DNA of 64,000 nucleotides from Nyssa sinensis (taxonomy: Eukaryota > Streptophyta > Magnoliopsida > Cornales > Nyssaceae), in contig CM018037.1 in assembly GCA_008638375.1 (NCBI GenBank), positions 34,085,076 to 34,149,075 on the forward strand, given 5' to 3'. Both the position numbers and the translations under genes were made by a program. The notes under the pieces were generated by a model, which made no database searches, was not told the DNA's origin, and saw only the letters and a program-made list of their open reading frames with translations. This document shows, piece by piece, positions 35,244 to 44,731 of this stretch (positions within the stretch are counted from its first letter, which is position 1; each line of letters starts with the position of its first letter).

Positions 35244-38119
35244 TACATTTCCTTACTTTGCCGCTTGAGTTTCATTTTTCTTCACCTTATCATGGGTGAG
35301 TTTAACTACAGTCTCCAGTACAGCCTGTGAAATATAATCAGAATAATTCATCTTTAGCAAAAAATAAAGGAAGCCAAATACCTGAACCAGGAAGAACTAA
35401 ACGAAATAGCAAAAGATTTTCATTCCCTTTTTTTTTTTTTTCTCTATTTCTATTTTTTGGTAGGAGCAAAAGGTTGGATTGGTTTAACAGAGCCCAATCG
35501 AGATTGAGCCCAAGTTTCTAAACTAAATATAGAAGATGCATTAACTAGCTAAATTGCAAAGTGGCTCTTTGGGCTGCATGAAACAAATGAACACAAGCAA
35601 GATCCATGGCTAGATATTCTCTCCCTTTATCTGGGCATCAAAGGGTTCTTTCCTTGGAGGAGTATTTGAAAGATTAAGACTCCAAACAAGGTGGCATTTT
35701 TTGTGTTGTCAGCTGCTTGGAAGGCTATTTTTACACTTGAAGAAGAAGGGCTTTAGTTTGACGAACGGAAACTACATGTGCCTTAGGGAGGAGGAATCTC
35801 CTTTGCACCTTCCCTTTGTTTAGTGGCACGGGATCTCTGGGGATCCCTCTTGCTACCTTTGGTACCAACTGGATCATGTCAGGGTCAGTTTTGGAGCTGT
35901 TTAGGTGTTGGCATGGGGAATGTAGAAACAAAAGAGTCAAACCAATATGGGAGTTGGTGCCCCTGTGTCTCATGTGGTGTATTTGGGGGAAAGGGGAAAG
36001 AGCACTCTTATATTTTTAAAAATAAATTGTTCTCTGCACCTTTTTTTGGATTACTGGATCATTTAGAGTAGATCTTAATGTTACCTAGAACGTGGATTGT
36101 TAGGGTACGAGGAACGAGAACGGGAACGGGAACAGAAACAAAGATCATCACTTGTTGTAAAATGTGGTACGTTAGGGGTAAGCTTCTTCTGATCATTTTA
36201 TTAGAATGAAATACGTTTATTTGTAACGTGATACTTTTTTATTGTATTTGTAATAATATTCATATATATGTGTATACGCATACACGTACACCAGAAAAAT
36301 TCCAACGAATCCAAGCCAAAATAAAATAGAAATTCCAATGATGTATGCATGTATTTTCTTATTTGTTGTATGATTTTTGGGGAGCGAATTATGGTAACTA
36401 TGAATTCTTAACTCATTTATTGATTTTTTGGGAAATATGTATGGGGGCCTATAGATTTTTTTATATATGCCTCGTGTATTTGAGTTGCACCATCTTCAGC
36501 GCTAGTGAATGAAATTTACTTATAAAAAAAAAAATTTATTGCACTTCTGCCCGAAAGGTTTGAAAAGGAAAATCAAACCTACTTGTTGATCAGCTACACT
36601 GCTGTTGAAGCTCCTTCCATCAGAACCTAGAAAAAAGGAAACGCAATACCAAATATCAACTAAACAAACTTATCAGGCACCAAGAAATTGATTGAAATTA
36701 CACGCTTCATGGTCATGCTACATGTCTTAATCATGACTGAAACTGGTTCATATGCATGTGTGATGATTTATAGTCAAGTAGTTCACAAAGAAAACATTGC
36801 CAGTTTCATATCTGGAACAAATAAATAAATAACTAATCAAGCAGCACCATAGAGCATGATTGGCTATTTCTTCAGCTTAACTAAAAATATGTATTAATAG
36901 ATATGAATGTGACCCATAGATTGCTAAACAATCTCAAACAATAGAAGCTCAAAGCTACTTTAATTGCTCGGACGTTAACATCACATTTTGACATAGATAT
37001 GGGTTATTGGGTATGGTAACTAGTAAAATCTAGTTTAAGGGATAGGATTACACTTGTTTCTACAAATGTGCTTTATTAAGCATAAATATTTGCATGCAAG
37101 TGCCTATGCATTCAATGGAGGAAAGAGCTTATGGGAATTTGTGTGATTGATGTACACAATATGCCTAACCCGCTAGAGAACTATCTTTTGTGGCAGCTAC
37201 AGAATCACTTTTTACATTTTCTTCTCTTTTTCTATACAATAAAATTTTGTGACACTCAAAAAAAAAAATTGTTGGAATAGCCAAGACAACATATTTAACA
37301 AATGAAAGAGATGCATTGAAAAGTATATGCAGAAAATCATAAAAATCCATTGAAAATAAATGAATATGTTGCTTCTCCCCTAACCTTTCTAAAAGTCATT
37401 ATTGCCAGACACCGATGGCACCTTCACCTAGCTTAAAATGCTGCACCGACTATTTTGATTTCACAGCCTTTCTTGCCTCAGAGGATAAGAAAAGGTAACG
37501 TTGTTTTGTATGTAAAAATTGCAGTGTGAGTTTAACCTCTGAGGTTTTACTTACTCTTTAATAGTGGCCACAATTGTTACAGCAGCCTGCAGATCCCAAA
37601 CAGTTGGAATAAAGTGTTATCACATTTTAGAATTTAGAGTTACTACGGTAACAAAGAATGATCAAGTACTCTGCAGGGTTGCTTACACCATACAATACAG
37701 TACATACATTTTTCAAATATCAAGATTTAAGCCAGATCAATACAAAGCATGCATTTTTCAAATACCAAGATTTCACAATCAACTGATCAAGTACCTTGCA
37801 TGGTTACTTCTAAAACTAAACCAACAAAAGATGAATGCAGTTGGAAAAATCGAAAAAAATAAGGAAAGAAAGAAAAACCCTAACCTTCCGGCTCATCATT
37901 TTCGGAGAACTCTTTTTCAAGGACCTGATCGAATATCTCCGCAATACTACTCTCGCCAGAGTCCGGCGCCGCCGACGAATTAAGAGAGAGATTACCGTAA
38001 AATCTGTTCCGAATTTCCTGATCAGATCTCGCAGAAACAGATGTTATAGTAAAAAACGTCATCGACACGAGACAAATCCAGAATCCAAACGTCTCTAGTT
38101 TTGCGCAAACCCTCGCCAT
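16341..38119 (-). CDS. KEA: K+ efflux antiporter, KEA4/5/6 group (CPA2 family)
   Basis: Twenty exons on the minus strand: 38119-37885, 36626-36583, 35324-35257, 35094-35007, 34873-34812, 34632-34557, 34424-34350, 28040-27969, 27835-27752, 27635-27567, 27467-27390, 27259-27171, 27070-26974, 23609-23556, 21518-21423, 19955-19767, 19453-19376, 17310-17266, 17144-17049, 16382-16341. The total is 1737 nt, 578 aa, with all phases closed; known relatives are about 570-590 aa. Residues 1-30 look like a signal peptide. A soluble N-terminal part with a RFYG motif and an acidic stretch follows, then the Na+/H+-exchanger domain from about residue 166. Marks of the family are [29 protein letters not shown] and the catalytic Gln-Asp pair (Q317-D318, split between exons 11 and 12). 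Relatives exchange K+ for H+ in Golgi, trans-Golgi network and endosomes. No C-terminal TrkA-N domain is present, as expected for this group. Which of KEA4, 5 or 6 it is cannot be decided here. Confidence 0.95.
16996..17047. repeat. (GA)26 microsatellite overlapping a KEA splice donor
   Basis: Fifty-two bases of alternating G and A on the plus strand. On the KEA strand this is (TC)n starting with the T of the GT donor of exon 19, giving the donor GTCTCT. Confidence 0.95.
17179..17228. repeat. AAT/GAT trinucleotide repeat in KEA intron 18
   Basis: About fifteen trinucleotides of (AAT)n(GAT)n(AAT)n occupy nearly half of a 121-bp intron (17145-17265). With the (GA)n block it brackets exon 19. 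Confidence 0.9.
17920..18290 (+). pseudogene. retroelement RNase H fragment in KEA intron 17
   Basis: Plus-strand frames give KFNSDAS, then [19 protein letters not shown], then [22 protein letters not shown] and, after frameshifts, EVVIFSD and [13 protein letters not shown]. This matches the order of the RNase H domain found at the end of some plant LINEs (first Asp, the AAEL Glu helix, the SD Asp, a late His). Stops and frameshifts make it non-functional. It is antisense to KEA. Confidence 0.65.
19321..19371. repeat. TG/AG compound microsatellite beside KEA exon 17
   Basis: (TG)n followed by (AG)n ends five bases short of the exon 17 donor on the KEA strand: GTGAT, then (CT)n, then (CA)n. 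Confidence 0.9.
19571..19743 (+). mobile_element. SINE 23 nt from the KEA exon 16 donor
   Basis: A 173-bp insertion has an A-box-like TTAGCTCAAGTG and a degenerate B box (agggtcaaagactt). Its 3' half holds (CAACT)n and the hairpin-forming pair tgtccca/tgggaca. Perfect direct repeats TCAAATTTAGCAAG flank it at 19557-19570 and 19744-19757. The right repeat lies nine bases beyond the exon 16 boundary, inside KEA intron 16. Confidence 0.8.
20413..20580 (-). mobile_element. tRNA-derived SINE, minus orientation
   Basis: In reverse complement it begins with a good A box (GGTTGGCTGAGTGG) and a B box (GAGTTCGAGTCTCC). It then reads through a body ending in caagctggcccggacaccc and an A-rich tail (plus-strand poly-T at 20411-20420). 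Near-matching flanks tcagacaaaataatatt (20396-20412) and tcagactaataatatt (20581-20596) are the target duplication. It is in sense orientation with KEA, in intron 15. Confidence 0.85.
21876..21990 (+). mobile_element. tRNA-derived SINE with 19-bp target duplication
   Basis: A 115-bp insertion has a perfect B-box core (GGGTTCAACTCCC) and an A11 tail. Flanks GATTAACAGAAACATGCTT (21857-21875) and GATTGACAGAAACATGTTT (21991-22009) agree at 17 of 19 bases. It lies in KEA intron 14, antisense. Confidence 0.85.
22793..22804. repeat. C12 homopolymer run
   Basis: Twelve consecutive C in KEA intron 14; the surrounding 22.3-22.9 kb has no gene that I recognise. Confidence 0.8.
23059..23107. repeat. C17 - CA repeat - G12 foldback tract
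   Basis: Seventeen C, a short (CA)n/GAGA spacer, then twelve G. The C and G runs are complementary and could form a hairpin of up to 12 GC pairs. It lies in KEA intron 14. Confidence 0.85.
24151..26205 (+). mobile_element. internally deleted Ty1/copia retrotransposon relic
   Basis: Two similar segments of about 120 bp (about 24179-24300 and 26085-26205) share tcattttc, ataagggttatt and gattgcagcaataat, and look like LTR remnants. Between them, plus-strand frames give the integrase C-terminal part ([19 protein letters not shown], then [13 protein letters not shown] sequence, about 24360-24480). A broken reverse transcriptase follows: [11 protein letters not shown] at about 25150, [14 protein letters not shown] at about 25340, and [16 protein letters not shown] at about 25450. 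The region between the left LTR and the integrase end (gag, protease, most of integrase) is missing. Many stops are present. It lies antisense in KEA intron 13. Confidence 0.8.
28318..28350. repeat. AT/GATA microsatellite in KEA intron 7
   Basis: (AT)n followed by (GATA)n tetranucleotides, shortly after exon 8 in genomic coordinates. Confidence 0.85.
28769..28920. repeat. GGCCTGGCC-rich dispersed repeat
   Basis: A GC-rich stretch inside AT-rich intron 7, dense in GGCCC, CCTGGCC and GCCTGCC. A similar block is at 32345-32540. Both carry an edge of the type TAGGGATG or TAGGAATG (the latter in reverse complement), which recalls hAT-like MITE ends. Target duplications were not resolved. Confidence 0.35.
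29532..31588 (+). mobile_element. 5'-truncated LINE with 16-bp target duplication, KEA intron 7
   Basis: Perfect 16-bp direct repeats AAAACACTTCAAGAGC flank the insertion at 29516-29531 and 31589-31604. The element starts inside the reverse transcriptase ([12 protein letters not shown], then [19 protein letters not shown]). It continues with a stop-broken [10 protein letters not shown], then [12 protein letters not shown] (the YADD-box equivalent, about 29880-29915). A long connection domain follows (30235-30723), then the zinc-binding domain ([18 protein letters not shown], about 31073-31125). A short 3' UTR ends in acaataaaaaat. In-frame stops and one frameshift make it inactive. It is antisense to KEA. 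Confidence 0.95.
31084..31203 (+). repeat. 60-bp tandem duplication inside the LINE
   Basis: Two adjacent 60-bp units (31084-31143 and 31144-31203) differ at about five positions. The unit is 20 codons, covering the end of the zinc-binding domain, and each copy ends in a TAG created where relatives have TGG. Confidence 0.95.
32345..32540. repeat. GGCCTAGGGCCTAG-rich dispersed repeat
   Basis: GC-rich sequence with repeated ggcctag, ggcccag and tccggccaggccc phrases, ending in cattcctag. It resembles the block at 28.8 kb and lies in KEA intron 7. It carries no coding potential. Confidence 0.35.
32817..32834. repeat. 18-bp perfect palindrome
   Basis: The sequence GGGGGGACATGTCCCCCC equals its own reverse complement. 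It lies in AT-rich KEA intron 7 with no element boundary recognised nearby. Confidence 0.9.
35570..36534 (+). mobile_element. LINE 3'-end relic in KEA intron 2
   Basis: Plus-strand frames give the LINE C-terminal zinc-binding region: [19 protein letters not shown], a CLREEE-type segment, then [12 protein letters not shown] and [11 protein letters not shown]. The 3' portion (about 36370-36534) reads like a LINE tail with tgaatgaaatttacttata followed by poly-A. The middle (about 36090-36360) contains unrelated sequence, possibly a nested insertion. Target duplications were not found. It is antisense to KEA. Confidence 0.6.
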
Positions 38120-39241
38120 TGTACTTCTGTATATATGTGTATCTAGAGCAAGAGAGGAGCTTGCTTCAGAGCAGATTGCAATTTAGATTAAGAATGTGCG
38201 TGGAGAGACAAAGCACTTCGCAGCAGAGGTTGCTGCACAGAGGAAAGAAGGGGAGATTTTGTAGATCCAAGGCTTTGGTTTGGTGGTTGATTTCGCAATT
38301 TAACTGTTCAGTGCGGGCCAACGTAGTCTCTTCTCCAGTCAGGTAAGCATGGGTCCCGTTAGTTAGAATCTTCCATTAAAACGTAATAGCGTCGGCATGA
38401 ATATATACAAGGTTCCGTTTTATTAGAAAACAATAAAAATTCGAATATATATTTATATATATATATATATATCGCGGCTCGAATTAAAATCTTATATTTA
38501 AAAATAAGATTAAATTACAATCAATTCCTTTAAAAAAATTTATAATTACATCAACTTTTCTTTAATTTTCTAAAATTATACTAATTTTTTCTATTTTCAC
38601 TAATGAATTACCAAAAAATTTCTCTAATCGATCAATTTTTTTTCTAACTTGTTTTAAATAACTTTTTATTTTATATAAAAAAAATTAAGATAAATAATTT
38701 ATTTTTATTTTATATAAAATTAAATTTAATATTTTAATTAATATTTATTTGAAAATAAAAAAAAATCAAAAAAGTTTGTCAAATTGATTAATCTTTTGCA
38801 TATTACATGTTGAATTGGACTTTAATCATTTTTACTTTACTTAAATTAAATAGATTATTCTAATATTAATTTATTATTAATTTATACTCATTGTTTATAG
38901 GATAAAAGATATTAGATTCATTAGAGATATACATTTATAAAATTAGCACATGCTTTGGATTCTATCTCTATCTTAATGCACTTTATCAAATAACGATGTC
39001 TATCTCTACATCAAATATATGATATATATATATATATAAGTATAATAACAGAGCCCTGCAAGTAACAAATTCAAAAGTTTCGTACGGAACAACATAATCA
39101 CATCAAATATAAACCAAAAAGAAATAAATAAAAAGATTATCTGGGGGAATAAGATTATGTATGTGATCATATCATAAAGAATAAATAATATGAAACACAA
39201 ATTATCTAAAATTGCATAAACTACGTTAATCGTGCTTATAT

Positions 39242-39276
<35 letters not shown>

Positions 39277-39520
39277 ATGTGTGTTGTCATTCATTTATTA
39301 TATCTTGGACTTATTTATCAATTTATCACCCTCTTGTTCACTATCTCCACACTTATCTTTTTGTTAGTTATTAACCCTGCGTAACATCTTGATTGGATTA
39401 TCTTGTCAAATAAAAATTATTTTTATATCAAAATTACAAGGAAAGAGTTGTTTGGAGTTAGTTTAATGACCCTCACCAAGTTGGGGGATCTCTACTCCAT
39501 TTCTTAGGAATGGTATAGGT

Positions 39521-39850
39521 TGTTAGGGAATATAATAATAAAATTATACTATTTTTAATAGCTTAACTTTTTAGATGAATTAGTAGTTTCACATGGTATC
39601 AGAGTAAGTCAAAGGTCCTAAGTACAAATCTCACCGTCACCCAAAAAAAATATGAATTGACACGTGTAGGTTTAAAGTGGTCACACATGAGAGGGCATGT
39701 TAGAGAATATAATAATAAAGTTACAGTTCAAATCTCACCGTCACCCAAAAGAGCTTACACGTGACGGGGCGTTTTAGAGAATATAATAATAAAGTTACAC
39801 CATTTCTAATAGCTTAAGCTTTTAAATGAGTTGGTAATTTCACATGGGTA
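39521..39850 (+). repeat. clustered dispersed-repeat units (TTAGAGAATATAATAATAAA)
   Basis: The phrase gaatataataataaa recurs at about 39528, 39704 and 39778. Linked phrases also repeat: caaatctcaccgtcaccc twice and atttctaatagcttaa-like twice. These look like fragments of one dispersed, possibly LTR-derived, repeat. Confidence 0.6.
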
Positions 39851-40190
39851 TTGTTTTAAATAAAATTCTACGAATCTCTATTATGGTTCCAAGGTTGTTG
39901 CCTTTCTTGTGCTTCCAGCTCTTAAAGTCGTGCTTCAAGTTCACTACCAGATGAGATGTGGTCGAAGTTGAATTTAAAATTTAAGTGTTTTGAGTTTGAA
40001 TTTTTTCTGTATTGATTATTGACAGTTATAATTTTAAAAATAGATTTGACTGTTACGAAAATAAAAACTTAGTTTAATTTTAATAAACTGGCCTAGAATA
40101 CCTTTAACCGATCCATAAAAAAAAAAAGTTAGCTTAATGAATAAAATAACTTGGTAATTTAGTCAAAGTGGTAGCAGTATAGTAATAAAG

Positions 40191-40329
40191 CACTCATATA
40201 TATGATATGTCAATGGAAGGAGTAGTAATAAAGCACTCATATATTTGATATTTCAATGGAAGGAGCACTCATATCTATGATATCTTAATGGAAGGAGCAC
40301 TCGTATATATGATATGTGAATGGAAGGAG
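40191..40329 (+). repeat. 32-bp minisatellite, four copies
   Basis: Units at 40191-40222, 40234-40265, 40266-40297 and 40298-40329 follow the pattern CACTCATATATATGATAT then GTCAATGGAAGGAG. An 11-bp spacer (tagtaataaag) separates the first two; the other units are contiguous. Confidence 0.9.
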
Positions 40330-41139
40330 CACGATTTACAGATTAAATATATTATGCTAAGTATTAACAATTTTTTTAAACAATAAAGTCTCAAATTTTT
40401 AAGAAGGTAAAACGTCTTAATTTATTTTTCTAAATCTAAAGTGGTGCTATTTGAATGACTTTGGATTGTAAGTTCGGGGTGATAGATGAGTTTACTTAAA
40501 AAAATATGTTATCAATTTAAAAATTCTGAATATAATTTATTACCTTTACGGCTTATGGGATTTTTAAGTTATCGCATGAATAGAAAATGAATTAGTTAGA
40601 ATACGGTTTCCCTTGACAAAAAATAAAAAAATAGACTTAGATTAGGAGTACATATGTTTCTTTTAGGTTGGGTTATAAATGAGTAAGTTAAACATTGAGT
40701 TACTAGAACTGAAATTCTATCTAAGTGACGCAAATATTCATTTTTCAAACAAACAAAGCGAATTCAATTTACCCTTCCTACATCAGTTTTATAAAAAAAA
40801 TACTGAGTTACTCAAATTTTGTACTCTAAAATGAATTAATATTAAATTGTGTTAAAATTTGACTTATTTATGTTTATGTCTTGAATTGCTATCAAACATG
40901 CATCTAACGAAGTTTTTCACGAGTTGAAATTGAGTAATTTAGTTTCTCTATAATATTAGAATATTTATTATCCTTTTGAGTTGAGTTCAAACAGATGATA
41001 ATAAATTAATAAATCATAAAATACGTTTAAATTTGATTTGTTTATATTCTAGGTTAATGCCGAATATTGATCATAAAACGAGTTATTATTACTTTTTGAT
41101 AAATCAGTTAAGAGTATCATATGTCAGCTTACACGTACC

Positions 41140-41272
41140 AGATTAAGTTTTTTTTCTCATGACAGTTAAACCTTTTTTAAGCTCTAGTTATCAATGATCG
41201 ACGCAGAAGGGATCAGAACTCGAGACGCTTAAATTTTATTCTCAACTTTTTTACCACTTGACCACAACACGG
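41140..41272 (-). mobile_element. SINE-like segment, minus orientation
   Basis: In reverse complement: gtggtcaagtggtaaaaaag (A-box-like), then gtctcgagttctgatccc (B-box-like), ending near an A-rich tail (plus-strand poly-T at about 41149). Target duplications were not resolved, so the edges are approximate. Confidence 0.5.
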
Positions 41273-41719
41273 ATGATATAATTAGTCAACATATTAGTTA
41301 TAATATTATTCTATTTGTATCTTTGATGTAATGTGATTTTATACCATATTTCTAACTTTCTAAGTCACGTGATGTTATTTTTAATATGATTTTTAAAAGT
41401 ATGACATTGTGACAATTTACATTAGAAATACAAATGACAATTAAAATTGGGATAAATATAACATATTTTATTTGTGTGGGGATTGCGCATGATTGTGATA
41501 TTTTTATGAGATCGAGGTCTCATTAAAAATGATAATTTTTTTTTTTACTAACGTAATACAAATTCAAATTTCAATCCACCTAGGCAGGCAGGCAGGCACA
41601 GGTGGATAAAATTTATCCCTCACCCTCCTTTCCATAGTAGTACTTAAAAGAAAAAAATTTGTGACACTTTACATTAGAAGTATAAATGAGAATTAAAATT
41701 AAGATGTATCTAGAGGGTT

Positions 41720-42275
41720 ATAAATGAGTTGAGTCAAGTCGAATGAGTTATATAAATTTGGTTTGTTATAATAAATAAGTTTTAAATTGTATTAAAACTC
41801 AACTTGTTAATTTTTTGAATCGCTTTTGAACCTAATCGAGTCAATCGTTCGTTAAATTCAAATAATTTAAATTTTTAATAATATTATACTACTTTTAATT
41901 TAAAGAGTCGAGTTTAATAAATTAACGAGTCTCAAAATTTGTTCAAACTTAAATTATTTATTTTGTTAATTGATTTTGAACAAGTTTCTAACCAAATTGA
42001 TCAGAGTTTTTCAAACTTGATTTGTTATAATAAATAAGTTTCAAATTATGTTCAACTTTGACTTATTAATTTTTTGAGTCAATTTTGAACCTATTTGATT
42101 TAATCGTTAACCAAATTAAAATAATTTAATTTTTTAATAATATTATACTACTTTTAATTTAAACAGTTGAATTTAATAAATTAATGAGTCTTAAAATTTG
42201 TTCAAAATTAAATTATTTATTTTATTAATTAATTTCGAACATACCTCTAACCGAATTAATCAGAGTCAAAACTTG
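41720..42275 (+). repeat. AT-rich tandem duplication, ~265-bp period
   Basis: The phrases gtttgttataataaataagt (41758) and gatttgttataataaataag (about 42022) start two similar units. Both continue through aataatattatactactttt and ttgttcaaa. This is part of the AT-rich repeat family also present at the left edge of the window. Confidence 0.7.
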
Positions 42276-42287
42276 AATAACTGCTCA

Positions 42288-42337
42288 CACACACACATGC
42301 ATATATATATATATATATATATATGCATGTGTGTGTG
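42288..42337. repeat. 50-bp perfect palindrome upstream of NEET
   Basis: CACACACACATGC, then (AT)12, then GCATGTGTGTGTG. Every base pairs around the centre at 42312/42313. It lies about 300 bp upstream of the NEET start codon, in the probable promoter. Confidence 0.95.
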
Positions 42338-42638
42338 GGGTATTATTCCCACTATCATCACATCAATTACACTCCAAGAAAATATAAATTTAATTATTAT
42401 GAAAATAATTGTTTGGAGTGGGAATATTCCCTACGTATATCCTATTTTATTTGTGTGGCAATCCGTATTGCCCAGGATTTCCGTACAAAATGACGTGGCC
42501 CGATTCCAATTGCATTGCGAGGCGAGGAGCGTGTTCTCCACAAGTTCAACACCTACACAATCATTTCTGCCAAACATATCTGCCTTTTATGAACCCCTGT
42601 AAAACAGAGCTGAAAGAGATAGAGTGGGAGGTAATTCA

Positions 42639-43135
42639 ATGGCGTCCGTGGTAAGTGTGGTGGGTTCTGGGTTCACACACAGCATATCTTTGCCGGAGGG
42701 ACGGAAACAAACCAGAGGAGGACTTGGGACTCACACTCACTCGACCTACTCTTCTTCCGTCGCTGCGAGGTCGAGGCGGTTGGTGGTAGTGAGAGCGGAG
42801 GCTATAAACCCAGAGATCAGGAAAGCCGAAGAGAAAGTCGTCGACTCTGTCGTCGTCTCCGAACTCGCCAAGCCACTCACCGCTTACTGCAGGTTCTCTT
42901 CTAAGCTTCTCACCAGGAAGTCTTATCATTTTATAAGTCCTTATTATCGTCTCTCTCTCTCTTTATATATTGAATCGTTTGGTCTATCGAATGTGTTGGA
43001 TACGAGTCTGGCATCACCATTTACAACTATGCGATTCTCATACAAAATTGGGTTTATTTTTGGGTGATTATTTCGGCCATTGGTAAGACTGTCGAAGACT
43101 CTGCTCTCGCAAATTTCTGAGATAAATCAATGCAA

Positions 43136-43166
<31 letters not shown>

Positions 43167-44731
43167 CGATATATGTGTGTTATATTCCGTTAAATCGTTT
43201 GCAATGTGCTTAGAGTTCATAAAGCAAATTAATCTAATTTCTTTTATAATCATGGGTCGCAGACTCCCATTTCTCGTTCATGCTGGCCTGATTTCTGGAA
43301 TATACTACTAAGAACCAGACTCATCTATGAAAATGGGCAAGACTACAGTTCCGTTATATGCAAGGGAGGAGGCAGGAAAAAAACATTAGGAGGGGCTAGA
43401 ATTTTTTGAGAGAAATTTTAGGAATTTTATTTTTTCAAAATATAAAAATTTTGCATACGAATTTTTTTTTTCTCAAAGAGGAAGATGGTAAGGGAAAAAT
43501 TTATTTTTCCTCAAAGTGGAAGATGATATAGGGAAATTTTTTATTTAGAGAATTGATATATGTAATTCTTTTTTCTCTAAAGAGGAAGATGATAGAGAGT
43601 TTAACAAATCATGATTAACGAATTGTGTTAAGTTAGAATTAGAATTGGGACAAAACTTGGAGTGGGCTAAGTTTAAATGGGGATTTAAGTGGTAAAAGGT
43701 TGAGTTAAAATTAAAAGTAGGCCACAACTTGGGGTAGGTTAGATTCAAATGAAGATTTAAGTGATAAAGGGTTGAGTTAGAATTAGAATTGGATCAAAAT
43801 TTGGGATGGTTAAGTTCAAGTAGGGATGGGCTAAATTGAAAATGACCTACATTTTACATGTAAAAAAAAAATTCTCTGAAGGTTGGGGTGCTATAGCCCA
43901 CCATAGCCTCTTCATGGATCCGTCCTTGGTTATATGTATATTTGTATAATTTTTTGTGTATATATATTGAAACAAGCAAGACTGGTTATGTGATACTCTT
44001 GGCTCACATCGATTGGGTGGAAGTAGCTTTATTAGTATAAAAGACATTACAAATTTTCTTGCTAACAACTTGAGTTTAAGCTTTTGAGTCATAATATTGT
44101 AGATTCTCTTTAGGTTCTTGGGACAGCGGGCTTGGGATAAGTGGATAAATATTGGCTCACATTTATGCTTTGATAACTAACTAGAATTGTTTGTTCTGAC
44201 ATTTTCATGCAAATTTGATTTATGCATGGCATCAGACTGGTTCCAACAAGCAGCAATAAAAAAATGGTTAAGACACAGTTAATGAATCAAACCTTTTTAT
44301 TTTATTTTATTGGCCATTGCTGGGAAAACTGGCTTCCTTGCTATGGTTTTAGTGAATATCCAATGAATTGTGAATCCCAACCGCATTACACATTTCCATT
44401 TTACCATCACCAGTGTTAGACATATATTAGGGTTTTCCACAGCAGGGTCACCACCAATGTGAATGATCTGTCATCTTCTTTTGCAAAAAGATTGGTGTGT
44501 TCTCAGTAGCTCAAATGTCTTTAAATTTTCGTTGCTTTATTTTCTTTGGGTTGAATTATTTATTAATTTTTTGGGTGGTATTCCAAGACTGTTCTTTGTG
44601 TTTCAATGATTTAAGCTTGTGGGTGCAGGTGTTGGAGGTCTGGGACTTTCCCCCTGTGCGATGGAAGCCATGTGAAGCACAATAAAGCTACTGGGGATAA
44701 CGTTGGACCTTTGCTCTTGAAGAAGCAGTAG
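42639..44731 (+). CDS. NEET: NEET, CDGSH iron-sulfur domain protein
   Basis: Two exons, 42639-42892 and 44629-44731, 357 nt, 118 aa. The intron (1736 bp, GT-AG) splits the Arg codon between the two cysteines of the C-x-C. Residues 1 to about 52 are Ser/Arg-rich and lack acidic clusters, like a plastid or mitochondrial transit peptide. The mature part runs from RAEAINPEI to the C terminus. Residues 84-99 carry the complete [2Fe-2S] ligand motif [16 protein letters not shown] (three Cys and one His), followed by [17 protein letters not shown]. The single plant NEET protein forms a dimer with redox-active, transferable 2Fe-2S clusters. It is linked to iron and ROS homeostasis and senescence in chloroplasts and mitochondria. 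The start is the ATG opening MASVV; no upstream in-frame ATG fits better. Confidence 0.95.
43631..43835 (+). repeat. 72-bp imperfect tandem repeat in the NEET intron
   Basis: Units start at 43631, 43703 and 43775 (period 72) with agttagaattagaattggg-like openings followed by caaaacttgg, gggctaag and gatttaagtgg-like phrases; the third unit is partial. Confidence 0.85.

Larger units (their letters stand above)
38120..42287. other. AT-rich intergenic DNA between divergent KEA and NEET genes
   Basis: KEA (minus) and NEET (plus) diverge here, so both promoters lie in this 4.5-kb stretch. The first about 230 bp upstream of KEA are less AT-rich and probably include its 5' UTR. The rest is dispersed AT-rich repeats, microsatellites, a minisatellite and a SINE-like segment. 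No coding sequence is recognised. Confidence 0.6.

Noticed and set aside
37561..37610. Possible KEA exon between exons 1 and 2 (cag then GCTGCTGTAACAATTGTGG)
   Set aside because: In the phase required after exon 1 it meets a stop after nine codons. The exon at 36626-36583 continues the family sequence and closes the phase.
42198..42602. 134-codon frame upstream of NEET
   Set aside because: It runs through the CA/TA palindrome and AT-rich repeat; no family similarity, and it ends before the NEET start.
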